Of a DNA stretch of 64,000 nucleotides, positions 40,401 to 48,361 are shown piece after piece. Each line of letters begins with the position of its first letter. Positions within the stretch are counted from its first letter, which is position 1. The notes below the pieces were generated by a model that made no database searches, had not been told where the DNA came from, and saw only the letters and a program-made list of their open reading frames with translations. The stretch covers positions 2,552,001-2,616,000 of the forward strand of contig NZ_CP155792.1 in the NCBI RefSeq assembly GCF_039729015.1, in the 5' to 3' direction. The stretch is from Blastococcus sp. HT6-30. GTDB taxonomy: Bacteria > Actinomycetota > Actinomycetes > Mycobacteriales > Geodermatophilaceae. Position numbers and translations under genes: made by a program.

Positions 40401-42012
40401 CACCGCGCTGCCGGTCGGGGTCCCGGAGGTCTTCACCGAACCCGTCGCCGACCCCCTGGGCGACCTGATCGGCCGCTACGCCCGCACCCACGGGCCGTTC
40501 CAGCCCGGCGAGGTGGCCGCCCGGCTCGGGCTGGGCGTCGCCGTGGTGACGGCGACGGTCCAGCGGCTCACCGGCACCGGCCGGCTGGTCCCGGGTGAGT
40601 TCCGCCCCGGCGGGACCGGCCAGGAGTGGTGCGACGCCGACGTGCTCCGCTCGATCCGGCGGCGCAGCCTCGCCCGGCTGCGCCAGGAGGTGGAGCCGGT
40701 GCCGATCGGCACGCTGGCCCGGTTCACCCCGTCCTGGCAGTCGGTGGGCAGCCGGCTGCGCGGCGCCGACGGCGTCCTCGCCGTCGTGGAGCAGCTGGCC
40801 GGTGCCCTGGTGCCGGCCAGCGCCCTGGAGTCGCTGGTGCTGCCGGCCCGGGTGCGCGACTACTCCCCCGCCATGCTCGACGAGCTGACCAGCGCCGGTG
40901 AGGTGCTGTGGGCCGGTGCCGGCGGTCTCCCCGGCGGCGACGGGTGGATCAGCCTGGTCCCGGCCGATCTGGCGCCGCTGCTGCTGCCCGAGCAGCTGGA
41001 GGCCGCAGCCGAGGGGCAGCCGCTGCTGGACCTGCTCGCCGGCGGTCAGGCGATGTTCTTCCGTGGGCTCTCCGACGCCGTCGGCGCCTCCGACGACGGC
41101 GCGCTGGCCGACCTGGTCTGGGACCTGGTCTGGGCCGGGGCGCTCACCAACGACACGCTCGCGCCGCTGCGCACCCGGCTGGCCGGGGGCGGCACGCACC
41201 GCAAGCCGGCGGCGCCCCCGCGGGTGCGCCTGGACCGGGCCCGCGCCGGCCGCACCCGGCTGGGTCGCCCGGCCATGCCCAGCCGCACCGGCCCGCCCAC
41301 CGTCGCCGGCCGGTGGTCCCGGCTGCCCGAGCGGGAGCCCAACGCCACCCGGAGGGGAACCGCGCGGGCCGAGGCCCTCCTGGAGCGGCACGGGGTCCTC
41401 ACCCGCGGCGCGGTGATGGCCGAGCAGGTGACCGGGGGTTTCTCCGCCGTCTACCCGGTGCTGCGGGCGTTCGAGGACAACGGCCGGGCCCGGCGGGGCT
41501 ACTTCGTGGAGACGCTGGGTGCAGCGCAGTTCGGCACGCCCGGCTCGGTCGACCGGTTGCGCAGCTTCGCCTCCCCCGACCGCGTGCCGGCGGGGGCCGT
41601 CGTCCTCGCGGCCACCGACCCGGCGAACGTCTATGGCGCGGCCCTGCCCTGGCCCGACCGCCCGGTCGCCGCCGACGGTGCGGCGGTGGACCTCGGTGAG
41701 GGCACCGGCCCGACGCGGAAGGCGGGGCACCGGGCCGGCCGGAAGGCGGGCGCGCTGGTCGTCCTCGTGGACGGCGAGCTGGTGCTCTACGTCGAGCGGG
41801 GTGGGAAGACGCTGCTGTCCTGGACCGAGGACGAGCAGGTGCTCAAGGAGGCGGCGACGGCGCTGTCGGGCGCGGTGTCCGCGGGAGCACTGGGCCGGAT
41901 GGTGGTGCAGAAGGCCGACGGCGCCTCGGTGCACGAGTCCACGCCGCTGTCCCAGGCCCTCCAGGCCGCCGGCTTCGCCGCCACTCCCCGGGGGCTCCGG
42001 ATCCGCGGCTGA
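37411..42012 (+). CDS. lhr: Lhr-family ATP-dependent helicase
   Basis: Large superfamily-2 DNA helicase of 1533 residues, a full-length actinobacterial Lhr. Walker A APTGSGKT at 51-58, DEVH at 174-177, SATVRP at about 209, and C-terminal helicase motifs (ATSSLELGIDMGAVDLVVQ, GLQRVGRAGHQ) define the core in the first 450 residues; the winged-helix and Lhr-core modules run to about 860, and a long C-terminal region with an HTH/AlkZ-like segment ends near 1533. Family members unwind RNA:DNA hybrids and 3'-tailed DNA in repair; the mycobacterial lhr is a DNA-damage gene. The GTG at 37411 follows GAGACT with a 6-nt gap. The neighbouring nei2 gene is also a repair gene. Confidence 0.95.
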   Translation: MPARPIPEPGALARFSEPTRAWFTGAFERPTAAQDGAWQAISSGEHALVVAPTGSGKTLAAFLWSLDRLAATPPTDERTRCRVLYVSPLKALAVDVERNLRAPLAGIGQAAARLRLPRPEIKVGIRSGDTPADERRAFARRPPDILITTPESLFLLLTSAAREALRGVETVIVDEVHAVTDSKRGAHLAVSLDRLDELLERPAQRIGLSATVRPIEEVATFLAGGRPVQVVSPGSTKQWDLSVVVPIEDMSELGQPTGELEGSAAGHQPRNSIWPAVEERVLDLVQAHRSTIVFANSRRLAERLTSRLNELAYERATGETVPPGTNAAALMAQAGSGGGVPEGVQPVAAAHHGSVSREQRAVVEEALKSGRLPAVVATSSLELGIDMGAVDLVVQVEAPPTVASGLQRVGRAGHQVGAVSRGVLFPKFRGDLVQCALVAERMKAGAIESIRYLRNPLDVLAQQIVAVVSERPRTVDEVGALVRRSAAFASLPESALHAVLDMLAGRYPSDAFAELRPRLTWDRVTDTLTARAGAQRLAVTSGGTIPDRGLFGVFLVGGEGTGGRRVGELDEEMVYESRVGDVFLLGSSSWRIEDITHDRVLVTPAPGQAGKMPFWHGDAPGRPLELGRALGAFLREVGSATPEAGLERARAAGLDEFGAANLAAYLAEQKAATGHLPDDRTLLVERFRDELGDWRLVVHSPFGAQVNAPWALVLAARLRERYGVDVSAMHSDDGIVLRLPETTGEPPEADLAVLDPDDVEREVTTEVGSSALFASRFRECAARALLLPRRDPRRRTPLWQQRQRAAQLLSVASEFSSFPITLEAAREVLQDVYDVPGLVELMRDVRARRVRVVDVQTETASPFAQSLLFGYVGQFLYEGDAPLAERRAQALALDTGLLAELLGRSELRELLDAEAMAEIEAELQRLPQQRHPRDVDSGGDLLRVVGDLTAAEAGRRGVPQEWLDELVAGRRALLVRIAGEERYVAIEDAGRLRDALGTALPVGVPEVFTEPVADPLGDLIGRYARTHGPFQPGEVAARLGLGVAVVTATVQRLTGTGRLVPGEFRPGGTGQEWCDADVLRSIRRRSLARLRQEVEPVPIGTLARFTPSWQSVGSRLRGADGVLAVVEQLAGALVPASALESLVLPARVRDYSPAMLDELTSAGEVLWAGAGGLPGGDGWISLVPADLAPLLLPEQLEAAAEGQPLLDLLAGGQAMFFRGLSDAVGASDDGALADLVWDLVWAGALTNDTLAPLRTRLAGGGTHRKPAAPPRVRLDRARAGRTRLGRPAMPSRTGPPTVAGRWSRLPEREPNATRRGTARAEALLERHGVLTRGAVMAEQVTGGFSAVYPVLRAFEDNGRARRGYFVETLGAAQFGTPGSVDRLRSFASPDRVPAGAVVLAATDPANVYGAALPWPDRPVAADGAAVDLGEGTGPTRKAGHRAGRKAGALVVLVDGELVLYVERGGKTLLSWTEDEQVLKEAATALSGAVSAGALGRMVVQKADGASVHESTPLSQALQAAGFAATPRGLRIRG

Positions 42013-42028
42013 CGCCGGCCTGCGTCGG

Positions 42029-42616
42029 TCAGCGGCGGGAGCCCTGCAGCCAGCGACCGAGCCACCGACTCAGCCGCGGCATGAGCAGCCGCAGCGCCGT
42101 CACGACGTAGGCCGCCGACAGCAGCAACCGCAGGGGCCAGGGCCAGCCGTCCACCAGCGGAAGGGCGAGCACCTGGAAGCTCGAGGTGAACAGCAGGACG
42201 ACGGCGACGGTCAGCAGCCAGCTGCGCCAGGCCGGCCCCGGTCTCGCAGGCACCGCGAAGAAGGTCTCCAGGCCGACGGCCCGGGAGATCCGCTCGTCCT
42301 CGACGAGCTGCTGGACCCGGTCCAGCGCTTCGCGCCGCTCGCCCGAGCGCTCCCAGCCGGCCAGTGACTCACCATCGCGGAACCGGTAGACCAGGTGGTA
42401 CTCGTCGCTGGCCGGACCGGGCCGGAGCAGCGTCGAGCCGAGGTGCCCGGGGAACGAGGCGGCGAGCCGCTGGACGTCGGCGGCCCACCGCTCGAAGGCG
42501 TCTTGCCGCTCGGGCCGCACCACGCGCGCGACCGTGACCGTCACGGGCTCGGGGGCCGGGGCGGCGGGCGCGGCGCCACCGACGAGTCGGGTCCGGAAGC
42601 GTTCGGTGACCTGCAC
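42029..42616 (-). CDS. Antibiotic-biosynthesis-monooxygenase-domain membrane protein
   Basis: About 195 residues: an ABM-type ferredoxin-like domain (TVTVARVVRPERQDAFERWAADVQ in part, then HLVYRFRDGESLAGWE) over residues 25-115, followed by two transmembrane helices (WLLTVAVVLLFTSSFQVLAL and WPLRLLLSAAYVVTALRLL) and a basic end. Such ABM plus membrane-anchor proteins are common and uncharacterised; a catalytic role is not established. The start is uncertain: GTG at 42616 or 42544, neither with a good ribosome-binding site. It converges on lhr and is divergent from nei2. Confidence 0.75.
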   Translation of the reverse strand: MQVTERFRTRLVGGAAPAAPAPEPVTVTVARVVRPERQDAFERWAADVQRLAASFPGHLGSTLLRPGPASDEYHLVYRFRDGESLAGWERSGERREALDRVQQLVEDERISRAVGLETFFAVPARPGPAWRSWLLTVAVVLLFTSSFQVLALPLVDGWPWPLRLLLSAAYVVTALRLLMPRLSRWLGRWLQGSRR

Positions 42617-42713
42617 GCCGGGTGCAGCGCGCCCCGACGGCCACCGCTTCCCGCATGTCAGTGGCCTCACACCGTGGGAGCAGGGCCGCCCGCGAACAGG
42701 GATCATGGGACGC

Positions 42714-43571
42714 GTGCCCGAGGGAGACACCGTCTGGCTGGCGGCCGAGCGCATGCGCACGGCGCTGGCCGGAGCGACGCTGCGCCGCGGTGAGTTCCGG
42801 CTCCCCCAGCTGGCCGCCCTGGATCTCACCGGCGCAACCGTCACCGAGGTCGTGCCCCGCGGCAAGCACCTGCTGCTCCGGCTGGCCGACGGCCGCACGC
42901 TGCGCACCCACTTCCGGATGGACGGGAGCTGGCACATCTACCGTCCCGGGACCCGGTGGCGCGGAGGCCCCGCCCACGACGTCCGGATCGTCCTGGCCAC
43001 CGACGAGTGGGAGTGCGTCGGCTACCGGTTGCACGACGTCGAGTTCGTGCCGACGTCGGAGGAGGACCGGCTCGTCGGGCACCTCGGCCCGGACATCCTC
43101 GGCCCGGACTGGGACCTGGAGGAGGCGTTGCGCCGGCTGCGGGGCCACCCCGACGAGCAGGTGGGCGTGGCGATCCTTGACCAGCGCAACCTCGCGGGGA
43201 TCGGCAACCTCTACAAGGTGGAGTCGCTGTTCCTCGCCGGGGTGCACCCGTGGGCGCGCGTGGCCGACGTCGACGAGCGCCTGGCACCTTTGGTGGAGCG
43301 GGCGCAGCGGCTGATGCGCGCCAACCTCGGGCACCCGGAGCAGAGCACCACGGGCGATCTGCGCCGCGGTTCCGACCACTGGGTGTACGGGCGCACGGGC
43401 AAGCCGTGCCGGCGATGCCGGACACCGATCCTCATGGGTGACCAGGGGCCGCACCTGCAGGAGCGGGTGACCTGCTGGTGCCCGCGCTGCCAGGCGGCCC
43501 GGTCCCCCGTCGACCCGCAGGCGCGGACCGGGGAGCCCGGCCGGCCGCGCCCCGTCGCCACACCCCGCTGA
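42714..43571 (+). CDS. nei2: Endonuclease VIII-like DNA glycosylase
   Basis: Fpg/Nei base-excision glycosylase/AP lyase (285 residues) that removes oxidised bases. The GTG start is fixed by chemistry: after removal of the initiator Met the N-terminus is Pro2-Glu3 (PEGDTVW), the catalytic proline and glutamate. Lys51 (PRGKH) and the helix-two-turn-helix DQRNLAGIGNLYKVE are present. The C-terminal zinc finger reads CRRCRTPI and CWCPRC. PEGDTVW at the start places it in the actinobacterial Nei2 branch rather than MutM. A possible leaderless -10 (GATCAT) lies 7 nt upstream. Confidence 0.95.
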   Translation: MPEGDTVWLAAERMRTALAGATLRRGEFRLPQLAALDLTGATVTEVVPRGKHLLLRLADGRTLRTHFRMDGSWHIYRPGTRWRGGPAHDVRIVLATDEWECVGYRLHDVEFVPTSEEDRLVGHLGPDILGPDWDLEEALRRLRGHPDEQVGVAILDQRNLAGIGNLYKVESLFLAGVHPWARVADVDERLAPLVERAQRLMRANLGHPEQSTTGDLRRGSDHWVYGRTGKPCRRCRTPILMGDQGPHLQERVTCWCPRCQAARSPVDPQARTGEPGRPRPVATPR

Positions 43572-43575
43572 GAAC

Positions 43576-43615
43576 GGTCCTGCCCCCACCGTGCGCGCAC
43601 GGTGGGGGCAGGACC
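43576..43615. terminator. Perfect 19-bp hairpin between nei2 and pspA
   Basis: Perfect 19-bp stem with a 2-nt loop, five bases after the nei2 stop and before the end of the convergent pspA. No U-tract; an I-shaped bidirectional terminator. Confidence 0.8.
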
Positions 43616-43663
43616 GCCCTCGCTCAGCGGCTCGGCGGGAGCCTGCGGGGGACGGGCCTCCTG

Positions 43664-44500
43664 CTACTGCGCCTGGGGCCGGTCGGCCGACTGGGCCTGG
43701 CGCTGCTCGGCCGAGTCGGGAAGAGACGTGCCCTGCTCGATCGCGCCGGCGGCGGACGTGCCCTCGACGGCCGGTGCGTTCCCGCCCAAGGAGGCGCGGA
43801 TCTGGTCCAGGCGGGAGGCGCCGGCGACGTCGAGCGTCGCCTTCTGCACCTCGAGCATCCGGCCCTCCACGGAGGTCTGCGCCAGCTCGGCCTGGCCGAG
43901 CGCGTTGGCGTACCGGGCCTCGATCTTGTCGCGGACCTCCGACAACGACGGCGTGTTGCCCGGCGCGGAGAGCTCGTTGACCTGGCGCAGGGAGTCGGCG
44001 ACGTGCTCCTGCATCTTGGCCTGCTCGAGCTGGCTCATCAGCTTGGTCCGCTCGGCCAGCGTCGTCTGCAGCCGCATGCGGGACTGCTCCACGGCGCCAC
44101 GGGCCTGCTCGGCGGCCTGCAGTGCCTCGTCGTGGCTGCGCTTGAGGTCCTCCATCGACTGCTCGGCGGCCACCAGCTGGGTGGCGAACGCCTGGGCGGC
44201 CTGCTCGTACTCGGCGGCCTTGGCCGCGTCCCCCTTGCCCCGCGTCTGGTCGGCGAGGACCAGTGCCTGACGGGCGGAGGCCTGCAGCTTCTCCACCTCG
44301 GACAGCTGCCGGTTGAGCCGCATCTCCAGCTGCCGCTGGTTGCCCAGGACGGCGGCGGCCTGGTTGGCCAGCGACTGGTGGCGCTGCTGCTCGGCCTCGA
44401 TGGCCTGCGCGATCTGGATCTTCGGATCCGCCCGCTGGTCGATCTGGGCGTTGGCCGACGCGGTGAGGTACTTCCACAGCTTCACGAACGGATTGGGCAT
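43664..44500 (-). CDS. pspA: PspA/IM30-family membrane stress protein
   Basis: Peripheral membrane protein of 278 residues, an ESCRT-III-like phage-shock protein that supports membrane integrity. The helical coiled-coil body occupies residues 25-225, with the N-terminal [19 protein letters not shown] amphipathic segment at the membrane. A Gln-, Ala- and Ser-rich tail follows. GGAGGAC lies before the ATG at 44500. In Mycobacterium pspA follows clgR directly and is activated by ClgR; here clgR is 2.1 kb away with four unrelated genes between, so the link is inferred. Confidence 0.92.
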   Translation of the reverse strand: MPNPFVKLWKYLTASANAQIDQRADPKIQIAQAIEAEQQRHQSLANQAAAVLGNQRQLEMRLNRQLSEVEKLQASARQALVLADQTRGKGDAAKAAEYEQAAQAFATQLVAAEQSMEDLKRSHDEALQAAEQARGAVEQSRMRLQTTLAERTKLMSQLEQAKMQEHVADSLRQVNELSAPGNTPSLSEVRDKIEARYANALGQAELAQTSVEGRMLEVQKATLDVAGASRLDQIRASLGGNAPAVEGTSAAGAIEQGTSLPDSAEQRQAQSADRPQAQ

Positions 44501-44611
44501 GGGGTCCTCCTGCTCCGGCGTGGAAGCCGGCCCGGCGATGCTCGTCACCCAGCATCGTCCCAGGTGATCACCGTCGGGAGCCAACGCGGGCGCGGCACCG
44601 GGCCGCGCGGC

Positions 44612-44617
44612 TAGGGT
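44612..44617 (+). promoter_or_regulatory. Leaderless -10 element (TAGGGT) of the PfkB kinase gene
   Basis: TAGGGT 7 nt before the GTG at 44625; the same hexamer and spacing as gluA. Confidence 0.55.
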
Positions 44618-44624
44618 TTCCGAC

Positions 44625-45638
44625 GTGCAGCCCGCCGGTCCGATCCTCTGCGTCCTCGGTGAGCTGGTCGTCGACCTGCTGCCCGTTCCCGAAACCGGCG
44701 CGGGCCCGGAGGGGACCGCGCCGCACTACGTCGCCCGGCCCGGCGGCAACGCCCTCAACGTCGCCGTCGCCGCCGGCCGGCTCGGCGCCCCCGTCCGGCT
44801 GCTGGCCCGGCTGGGCACCGGGCCGCTGGCCGGGCACCTGCGCCGGCACGCCGAGCTGTCCGGCGTGGACACCGCGGCCTTCGTCGAGGCCGCGGAGCCG
44901 GTCAGCGTGGCGGTCGTCGGCCTGGGTGGCGACGGCTCCCCCGACTACGGCTTCCACGTGCTGGGCGCCGCGGACTGGCAGTGGACCGACGACGAGCTGG
45001 CGCGGGCCCTCCCCGGTTCCGTGGGCGCCCTGCACGTGGGCTCGATCTCCAGTTGGACCGAGCCCGGCAGCGGCGCCATCGCCCGGTTGGTCGAGCGGCT
45101 CTCGGGGGAGGCGCTGATCAGCGTCGACCCGAACATCCGCCCGATGCTGGCCGAGGGCCCGGTCGGCGGCAGCCTCGGCAACGACCGGCCGTCGGTCACC
45201 CGGCGGTTGGACGAGCTGGTGTCCCGTGCGGACCTGGTGAAGGTCAGCGCCGAGGACCTCGCCTGGCTGGAGCCGGAGACCACGGACCTCGACGACGCGG
45301 CACACCGCTGGGCGCAGCGGGGCCCGGCCCTCGTCGTCCTGACCGACGGCGGCGCACCGCTGCGGATCGCGCGCCCCGGCCGGCCCGTGCTCCACCGGGA
45401 GAGCCCGCGCGTCGACGTCGTCGACACCGTCGGCGCCGGCGACTCGCTGGCGGCCGGCCTGCTCACCGGACTGCTGGCCACCGGCACCACCACCCGGCGT
45501 TCGCTGGCGGAGCTGCCCGACGAGGAGCTGCTGGCCCTGGTCGACGACGCGGCGCTGGTCGCGGCGCTGAACTGCACCCGCGTGGGCGCCGATCCCCCGA
45601 CGCGCGACGAGCTGGCCGCCGCCCGGGACCGCCGGTGA
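44625..45638 (+). CDS. PfkB-family carbohydrate kinase
   Basis: Ribokinase-like sugar kinase of 337 residues. PfkB signature 1 appears as [17 protein letters not shown] and signature 2 as [14 protein letters not shown], with the catalytic Asp in GAGD. The closest members are fructokinases and 2-keto-3-deoxygluconate kinases; the substrate is not decidable. A leaderless promoter (TAGGGT, 7 nt) precedes the GTG. Its stop overlaps the start of the following GNAT gene (GTGA). Confidence 0.92.
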   Translation: MQPAGPILCVLGELVVDLLPVPETGAGPEGTAPHYVARPGGNALNVAVAAGRLGAPVRLLARLGTGPLAGHLRRHAELSGVDTAAFVEAAEPVSVAVVGLGGDGSPDYGFHVLGAADWQWTDDELARALPGSVGALHVGSISSWTEPGSGAIARLVERLSGEALISVDPNIRPMLAEGPVGGSLGNDRPSVTRRLDELVSRADLVKVSAEDLAWLEPETTDLDDAAHRWAQRGPALVVLTDGGAPLRIARPGRPVLHRESPRVDVVDTVGAGDSLAAGLLTGLLATGTTTRRSLAELPDEELLALVDDAALVAALNCTRVGADPPTRDELAAARDRR

Positions 45639-46123
45639 CCGGCGACGGTCTCCGTGTGGTCGGCTTCGAGGAGCTCTCCGCCGGGGCGCTGCGCGGCCGG
45701 CTGCTGGCCCGCCGCGCCGAGTTCTGGGCCGGGTCCCCGCTGGCCGACGACGCGGTGGTGGCCCTGCACGACCCGGTCTTCTTCCACCAGCTCGGCGGCT
45801 TCGGCGCCGCCGCGCTCACGCCTGAGGACGAGGACGCCGGCTACCTGCTGGGCGTGGTGAGCGCCGACCGGCTCGCCGTCGTCCAGGCCGTCGCCGTGCA
45901 CCCCGGACGGCGGGGCAGCGGCGTCGCGACCCGGCTGCTCCAGCGGTTCACCGACCTCGCCGTCGGCGTCGGGGCGCGGGCCGTGCAGGCCGTGGCCCTT
46001 CCCGGTGACGCGGGCGCCGCTGCGCTGGCCGCGCGTCTCGGAGCCGCCGGAGCTCCGTCCCCGGGGCACGGCGGGCCCGGCGACGACCGGGTGGTCTTCA
46101 CCCGCGGCCTTCCCGTGCGCTGA
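45635..46123 (+). CDS. GNAT N-acetyltransferase
   Basis: Acetyl-CoA-dependent acyltransferase-fold protein of 162 residues. The acetyl-CoA-binding core is VQAVAVHPGRRGSGVATRLLQRF (R-x-x-G-x-G/A loop), followed by helix ALAARLGAAG. The N-terminal part contains a VFFHQLGGFGAAAL segment. The substrate is unknown. It is translationally coupled to the PfkB kinase gene, which may point to a shared pathway. Confidence 0.85.
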   Translation: MTGDGLRVVGFEELSAGALRGRLLARRAEFWAGSPLADDAVVALHDPVFFHQLGGFGAAALTPEDEDAGYLLGVVSADRLAVVQAVAVHPGRRGSGVATRLLQRFTDLAVGVGARAVQAVALPGDAGAAALAARLGAAGAPSPGHGGPGDDRVVFTRGLPVR

Positions 46124-46128
46124 GCGGT

Positions 46129-46650
46129 TCAGCCCGCGGGCTGCAGGAGCTGCGCCACGAGCACGGCGTGCCGCCGCCGCTGCGTCGTCGGCCCGGGCTG
46201 GAGCACCACGCCCAGCAGCCACCGGGCAGCCAGTTCCGCGCCGTCGCCACCGACGTGCAGCGCAGCGGCCAGCCGCCCGGTGAGCTCCGCCCAGCCGCTG
46301 GCGTCGGGGGTCAGCAGCGCGATCAGGCCCTCCGGCTCGGTGGTCGCCATCCTGCGCAGCACCGGGTGGGTGGCGAGTTCGTCGGCGAGTGCGGCGAGGG
46401 CCACGGGAACGGGGAGGGCTTCGGCCAGGTCGGTGAGCCGCTGCAGCTCGGGGCCCAGCAGGGCACGCGCCACCTCGTCCTTGCTCCGGAAGTGGTTGTA
46501 GAGCGTGGCCTTGGCGACCCCCGCGGCGGCGGCCACCGACTGCATGGTGCTGCGGCGGGGACCGTGGTCGGCGAAGGCGCGGGCGGCACCGTCGAGCAGC
46601 CCCGCCCGGGTGCGGTTGACGACGCCCCGGGTGCGCCCGCCGGTGGTCAG
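46129..46650 (-). CDS. TetR-family regulator, probable CTG start
   Basis: Transcriptional regulator of about 173 residues. The HTH is complete only if translation begins upstream of the first ATG (46545): the frame reads [52 protein letters not shown] in parts, with helix 1 upstream of that ATG. No ATG, GTG or TTG lies in this upstream part, but a CTG at 46650 overlaps the clgR stop as CTGA and would give LTTGGRTRG, matching family length. The ligand-binding domain ends at QPAG. Coupled translation with clgR is inferred. An ATG start at 46545 would delete the first helix. Confidence 0.8.
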   Translation of the reverse strand: MTTGGRTRGVVNRTRAGLLDGAARAFADHGPRRSTMQSVAAAAGVAKATLYNHFRSKDEVARALLGPELQRLTDLAEALPVPVALAALADELATHPVLRRMATTEPEGLIALLTPDASGWAELTGRLAAALHVGGDGAELAARWLLGVVLQPGPTTQRRRHAVLVAQLLQPAG

Positions 46651-47036
46651 GCGGCCAGCGAGACGGTGTCGCGCCGCCGGGCGGTGCGGCCCTGCTGCGC
46701 GGCGCCGACGAGCGCCAGCGCGGGCTCGGCGGCGGCATCGCCCCCCGCGGGGACGGCGGCGACCTCGCCGGAGGCGGCGATCGGGTGGACCCCACCGCCG
46801 GCGGCCGCGCCGCGCAGCTCGAGGCTCACCTCGGCGAGCAGGTCGGCCAGCTCCACCTCGAGGGCCTCGCAGATGGAGGCGAGCAGCTCGGAGGAGGCCT
46901 CCTTCTGCCCGCGCTCCACCTCGGAGAGGTAGCCCAGGCTGACCCGGGCGGCACCGGAGACGTCGCGCAACGTGCGGTGCTGACGCAGCCGGTGGCCGCG
47001 CAGCGTGTTCCCGAGCTGGGTGCGCAGCAGCATCAT
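46647..47036 (-). CDS. clgR: XRE-family activator ClgR
   Basis: Regulator of Clp protease and envelope-stress genes (129 residues). The [44 protein letters not shown], given here by its key segments ([15 protein letters not shown]), is close to mycobacterial and streptomycete ClgR. The C-terminus ends VSLAA, a nonpolar Ala-ended tail like the ClpP-degradation signal of ClgR proteins, allowing feedback proteolysis. AGGAG precedes the ATG at 47036. Neighbours cinA, pgsA, rimO and ftsK match the mycobacterial clgR locus. Confidence 0.88.
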   Translation of the reverse strand: MMLLRTQLGNTLRGHRLRQHRTLRDVSGAARVSLGYLSEVERGQKEASSELLASICEALEVELADLLAEVSLELRGAAAGGGVHPIAASGEVAAVPAGGDAAAEPALALVGAAQQGRTARRRDTVSLAA

Positions 47037-47142
47037 GGCCGTCTCCTGTCCTGCGAGCGGGGAAGCGGCGGTGCCGTCAGGCACCGTGCGCTCACGGTAC
47101 GCGGCGCGTGCGCCGTCAGCCCACCGACGGGGCCGAGTCCGC

Positions 47143-47682
47143 TCATGGCGTAACGCCCGCTGCCGGGGTGTCGTTCCCGCTGGTGGGGTCGCGCAGCCGG
47201 TCCAGCAGGGCGGCGAACGCGCTGGCGACCGCGGCGCCGCGCACGGCCGCGCGGTCCCCGGGCAGGTCGAGCTCGGCCACGTCGGTGCGCTCGCCGTCGC
47301 TGAGCCCCAGGTAGACCCGCCCCGGGCGGTGCCCGTCCACCGGGTCGGGGCCGGCGACGCCGGTGAGGCCGACGCCCCAGCCGGCCGCGCACCGCTCGCG
47401 GATCCCCTCGGCGAGCGCGGCGGCCGTCTGCCGGCTGACCGGCCCGTGCGCGGCCAGCAGGTCGGCCGACACCCCGGCGAGGGCGGTCTTGAGGTCGGTG
47501 GCGTAGACGACGGCTCCCCCGCGCAGCGTGGCGCTCGCGCCCGGGACCGAGGCGAGGGTGGCGCAGAACAGGCCGGCGGTGAGCGACTCCGCCGCGGCGA
47601 CGGTCACCCCGCGCGTCAGCAGCGCCCGGTGCACCTCGGCCGCGAGCGATTCGAGCGCGGTCCGGTCGGCCGGCGTGCTCAT
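47143..47682 (-). CDS. cinA: CinA C-terminal domain nicotinamide-nucleotide amidase
   Basis: Single-domain PncC-type amidohydrolase (179 residues) that recycles nicotinamide mononucleotide to nicotinate mononucleotide. The family motif [24 protein letters not shown], seen in its key parts AESLTAG and VPGAS, holds the catalytic Ser; [12 protein letters not shown] and GRVYLGL complete the fold. The N-terminal COG1058 domain of full-length CinA is absent, as in many actinobacteria. It lies 4 bp after pgsA in the same operon. Confidence 0.92.
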   Translation of the reverse strand: MSTPADRTALESLAAEVHRALLTRGVTVAAAESLTAGLFCATLASVPGASATLRGGAVVYATDLKTALAGVSADLLAAHGPVSRQTAAALAEGIRERCAAGWGVGLTGVAGPDPVDGHRPGRVYLGLSDGERTDVAELDLPGDRAAVRGAAVASAFAALLDRLRDPTSGNDTPAAGVTP

Positions 47683-47686
47683 CGGT

Positions 47687-48361
47687 TCAGGCGGCGGTGT
47701 CGGTGCGGGTGCCGGTGCTCGGCCCCGCCGCCCGTCGCGCGGTGGCGGCCCGCATGGCGCGGGCGCTGGTCTGGCGGAGGGTGACCGCCCGGTAGACGTA
47801 GTCCAGCCCGGTGAGCACGGTCAGCACCACGGCGGCGGCCATCACCCACCAGCGGGTGGTGGCCAGGGCCCCGGTCAGCGGCAGGATGTACAGCGCGATC
47901 GCCAGCGACTGGAGCACGGTCTTGGCCTTGCCGCCCCGGCTGGCCGCGATGACGCCGTGCCGGATGACCCACAGCCGCAGCAGGGTCACCCCCACCTCGC
48001 GCACCAGGATCACCGCCGTCACCCACCACGGCAGCAGCGCCAGCACCGACAGCCCGATGAGCGCCGTGCCGGTGAGCGCCTTGTCGGCGATGGGGTCGGC
48101 GAGCGTGCCGAACTCGGTGACCTGACCGGTCCGCCGGGCGATCATCCCGTCGTAGCGGTCGGTGAGGATCGCCAGACCGAAGACCAGCGTCGCCCAGTAG
48201 CGGCTGGTGTCGTCGAGGCTGTCGTCCCGCAGCAGCAGGACGGCGAAGACGGGGACGACCGCCAGCCGCAGCACCGTGAGGGCATTGGGCAGGTTGACCA
48301 GCCGCACCGACCGCGGAGGCGTGGCTGCCGGGTCGGGGGCGGCGTCGGTCACCTGGGTCAC
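47687..48361 (-). CDS. pgsA: CDP-diacylglycerol-glycerol-3-phosphate 3-phosphatidyltransferase
   Basis: Integral membrane enzyme making phosphatidylglycerol phosphate (224 residues). The CDP-alcohol phosphatidyltransferase motif is present as [13 protein letters not shown] followed by [10 protein letters not shown], giving the D-x2-D-G-x2-A-R ... G-x3-D-x3-D pattern. About five helices. The hydrophilic C-terminus is Thr/Arg-rich. GTG start overlaps the rimO stop by four bases, so translation is coupled. The product feeds cardiolipin synthesis; a phosphatidylinositol-phosphate synthase function is less likely from the flanking sequence. Confidence 0.92.
   Translation of the reverse strand: MTQVTDAAPDPAATPPRSVRLVNLPNALTVLRLAVVPVFAVLLLRDDSLDDTSRYWATLVFGLAILTDRYDGMIARRTGQVTEFGTLADPIADKALTGTALIGLSVLALLPWWVTAVILVREVGVTLLRLWVIRHGVIAASRGGKAKTVLQSLAIALYILPLTGALATTRWWVMAAAVVLTVLTGLDYVYRAVTLRQTSARAMRAATARRAAGPSTGTRTDTAA

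Noticed and set aside
37708..41934. 1408-codon open frame on the minus strand
   Set aside because: Antisense shadow of lhr with low-complexity Gly/Arg/His composition and no domain; lhr on the plus strand has all helicase motifs.
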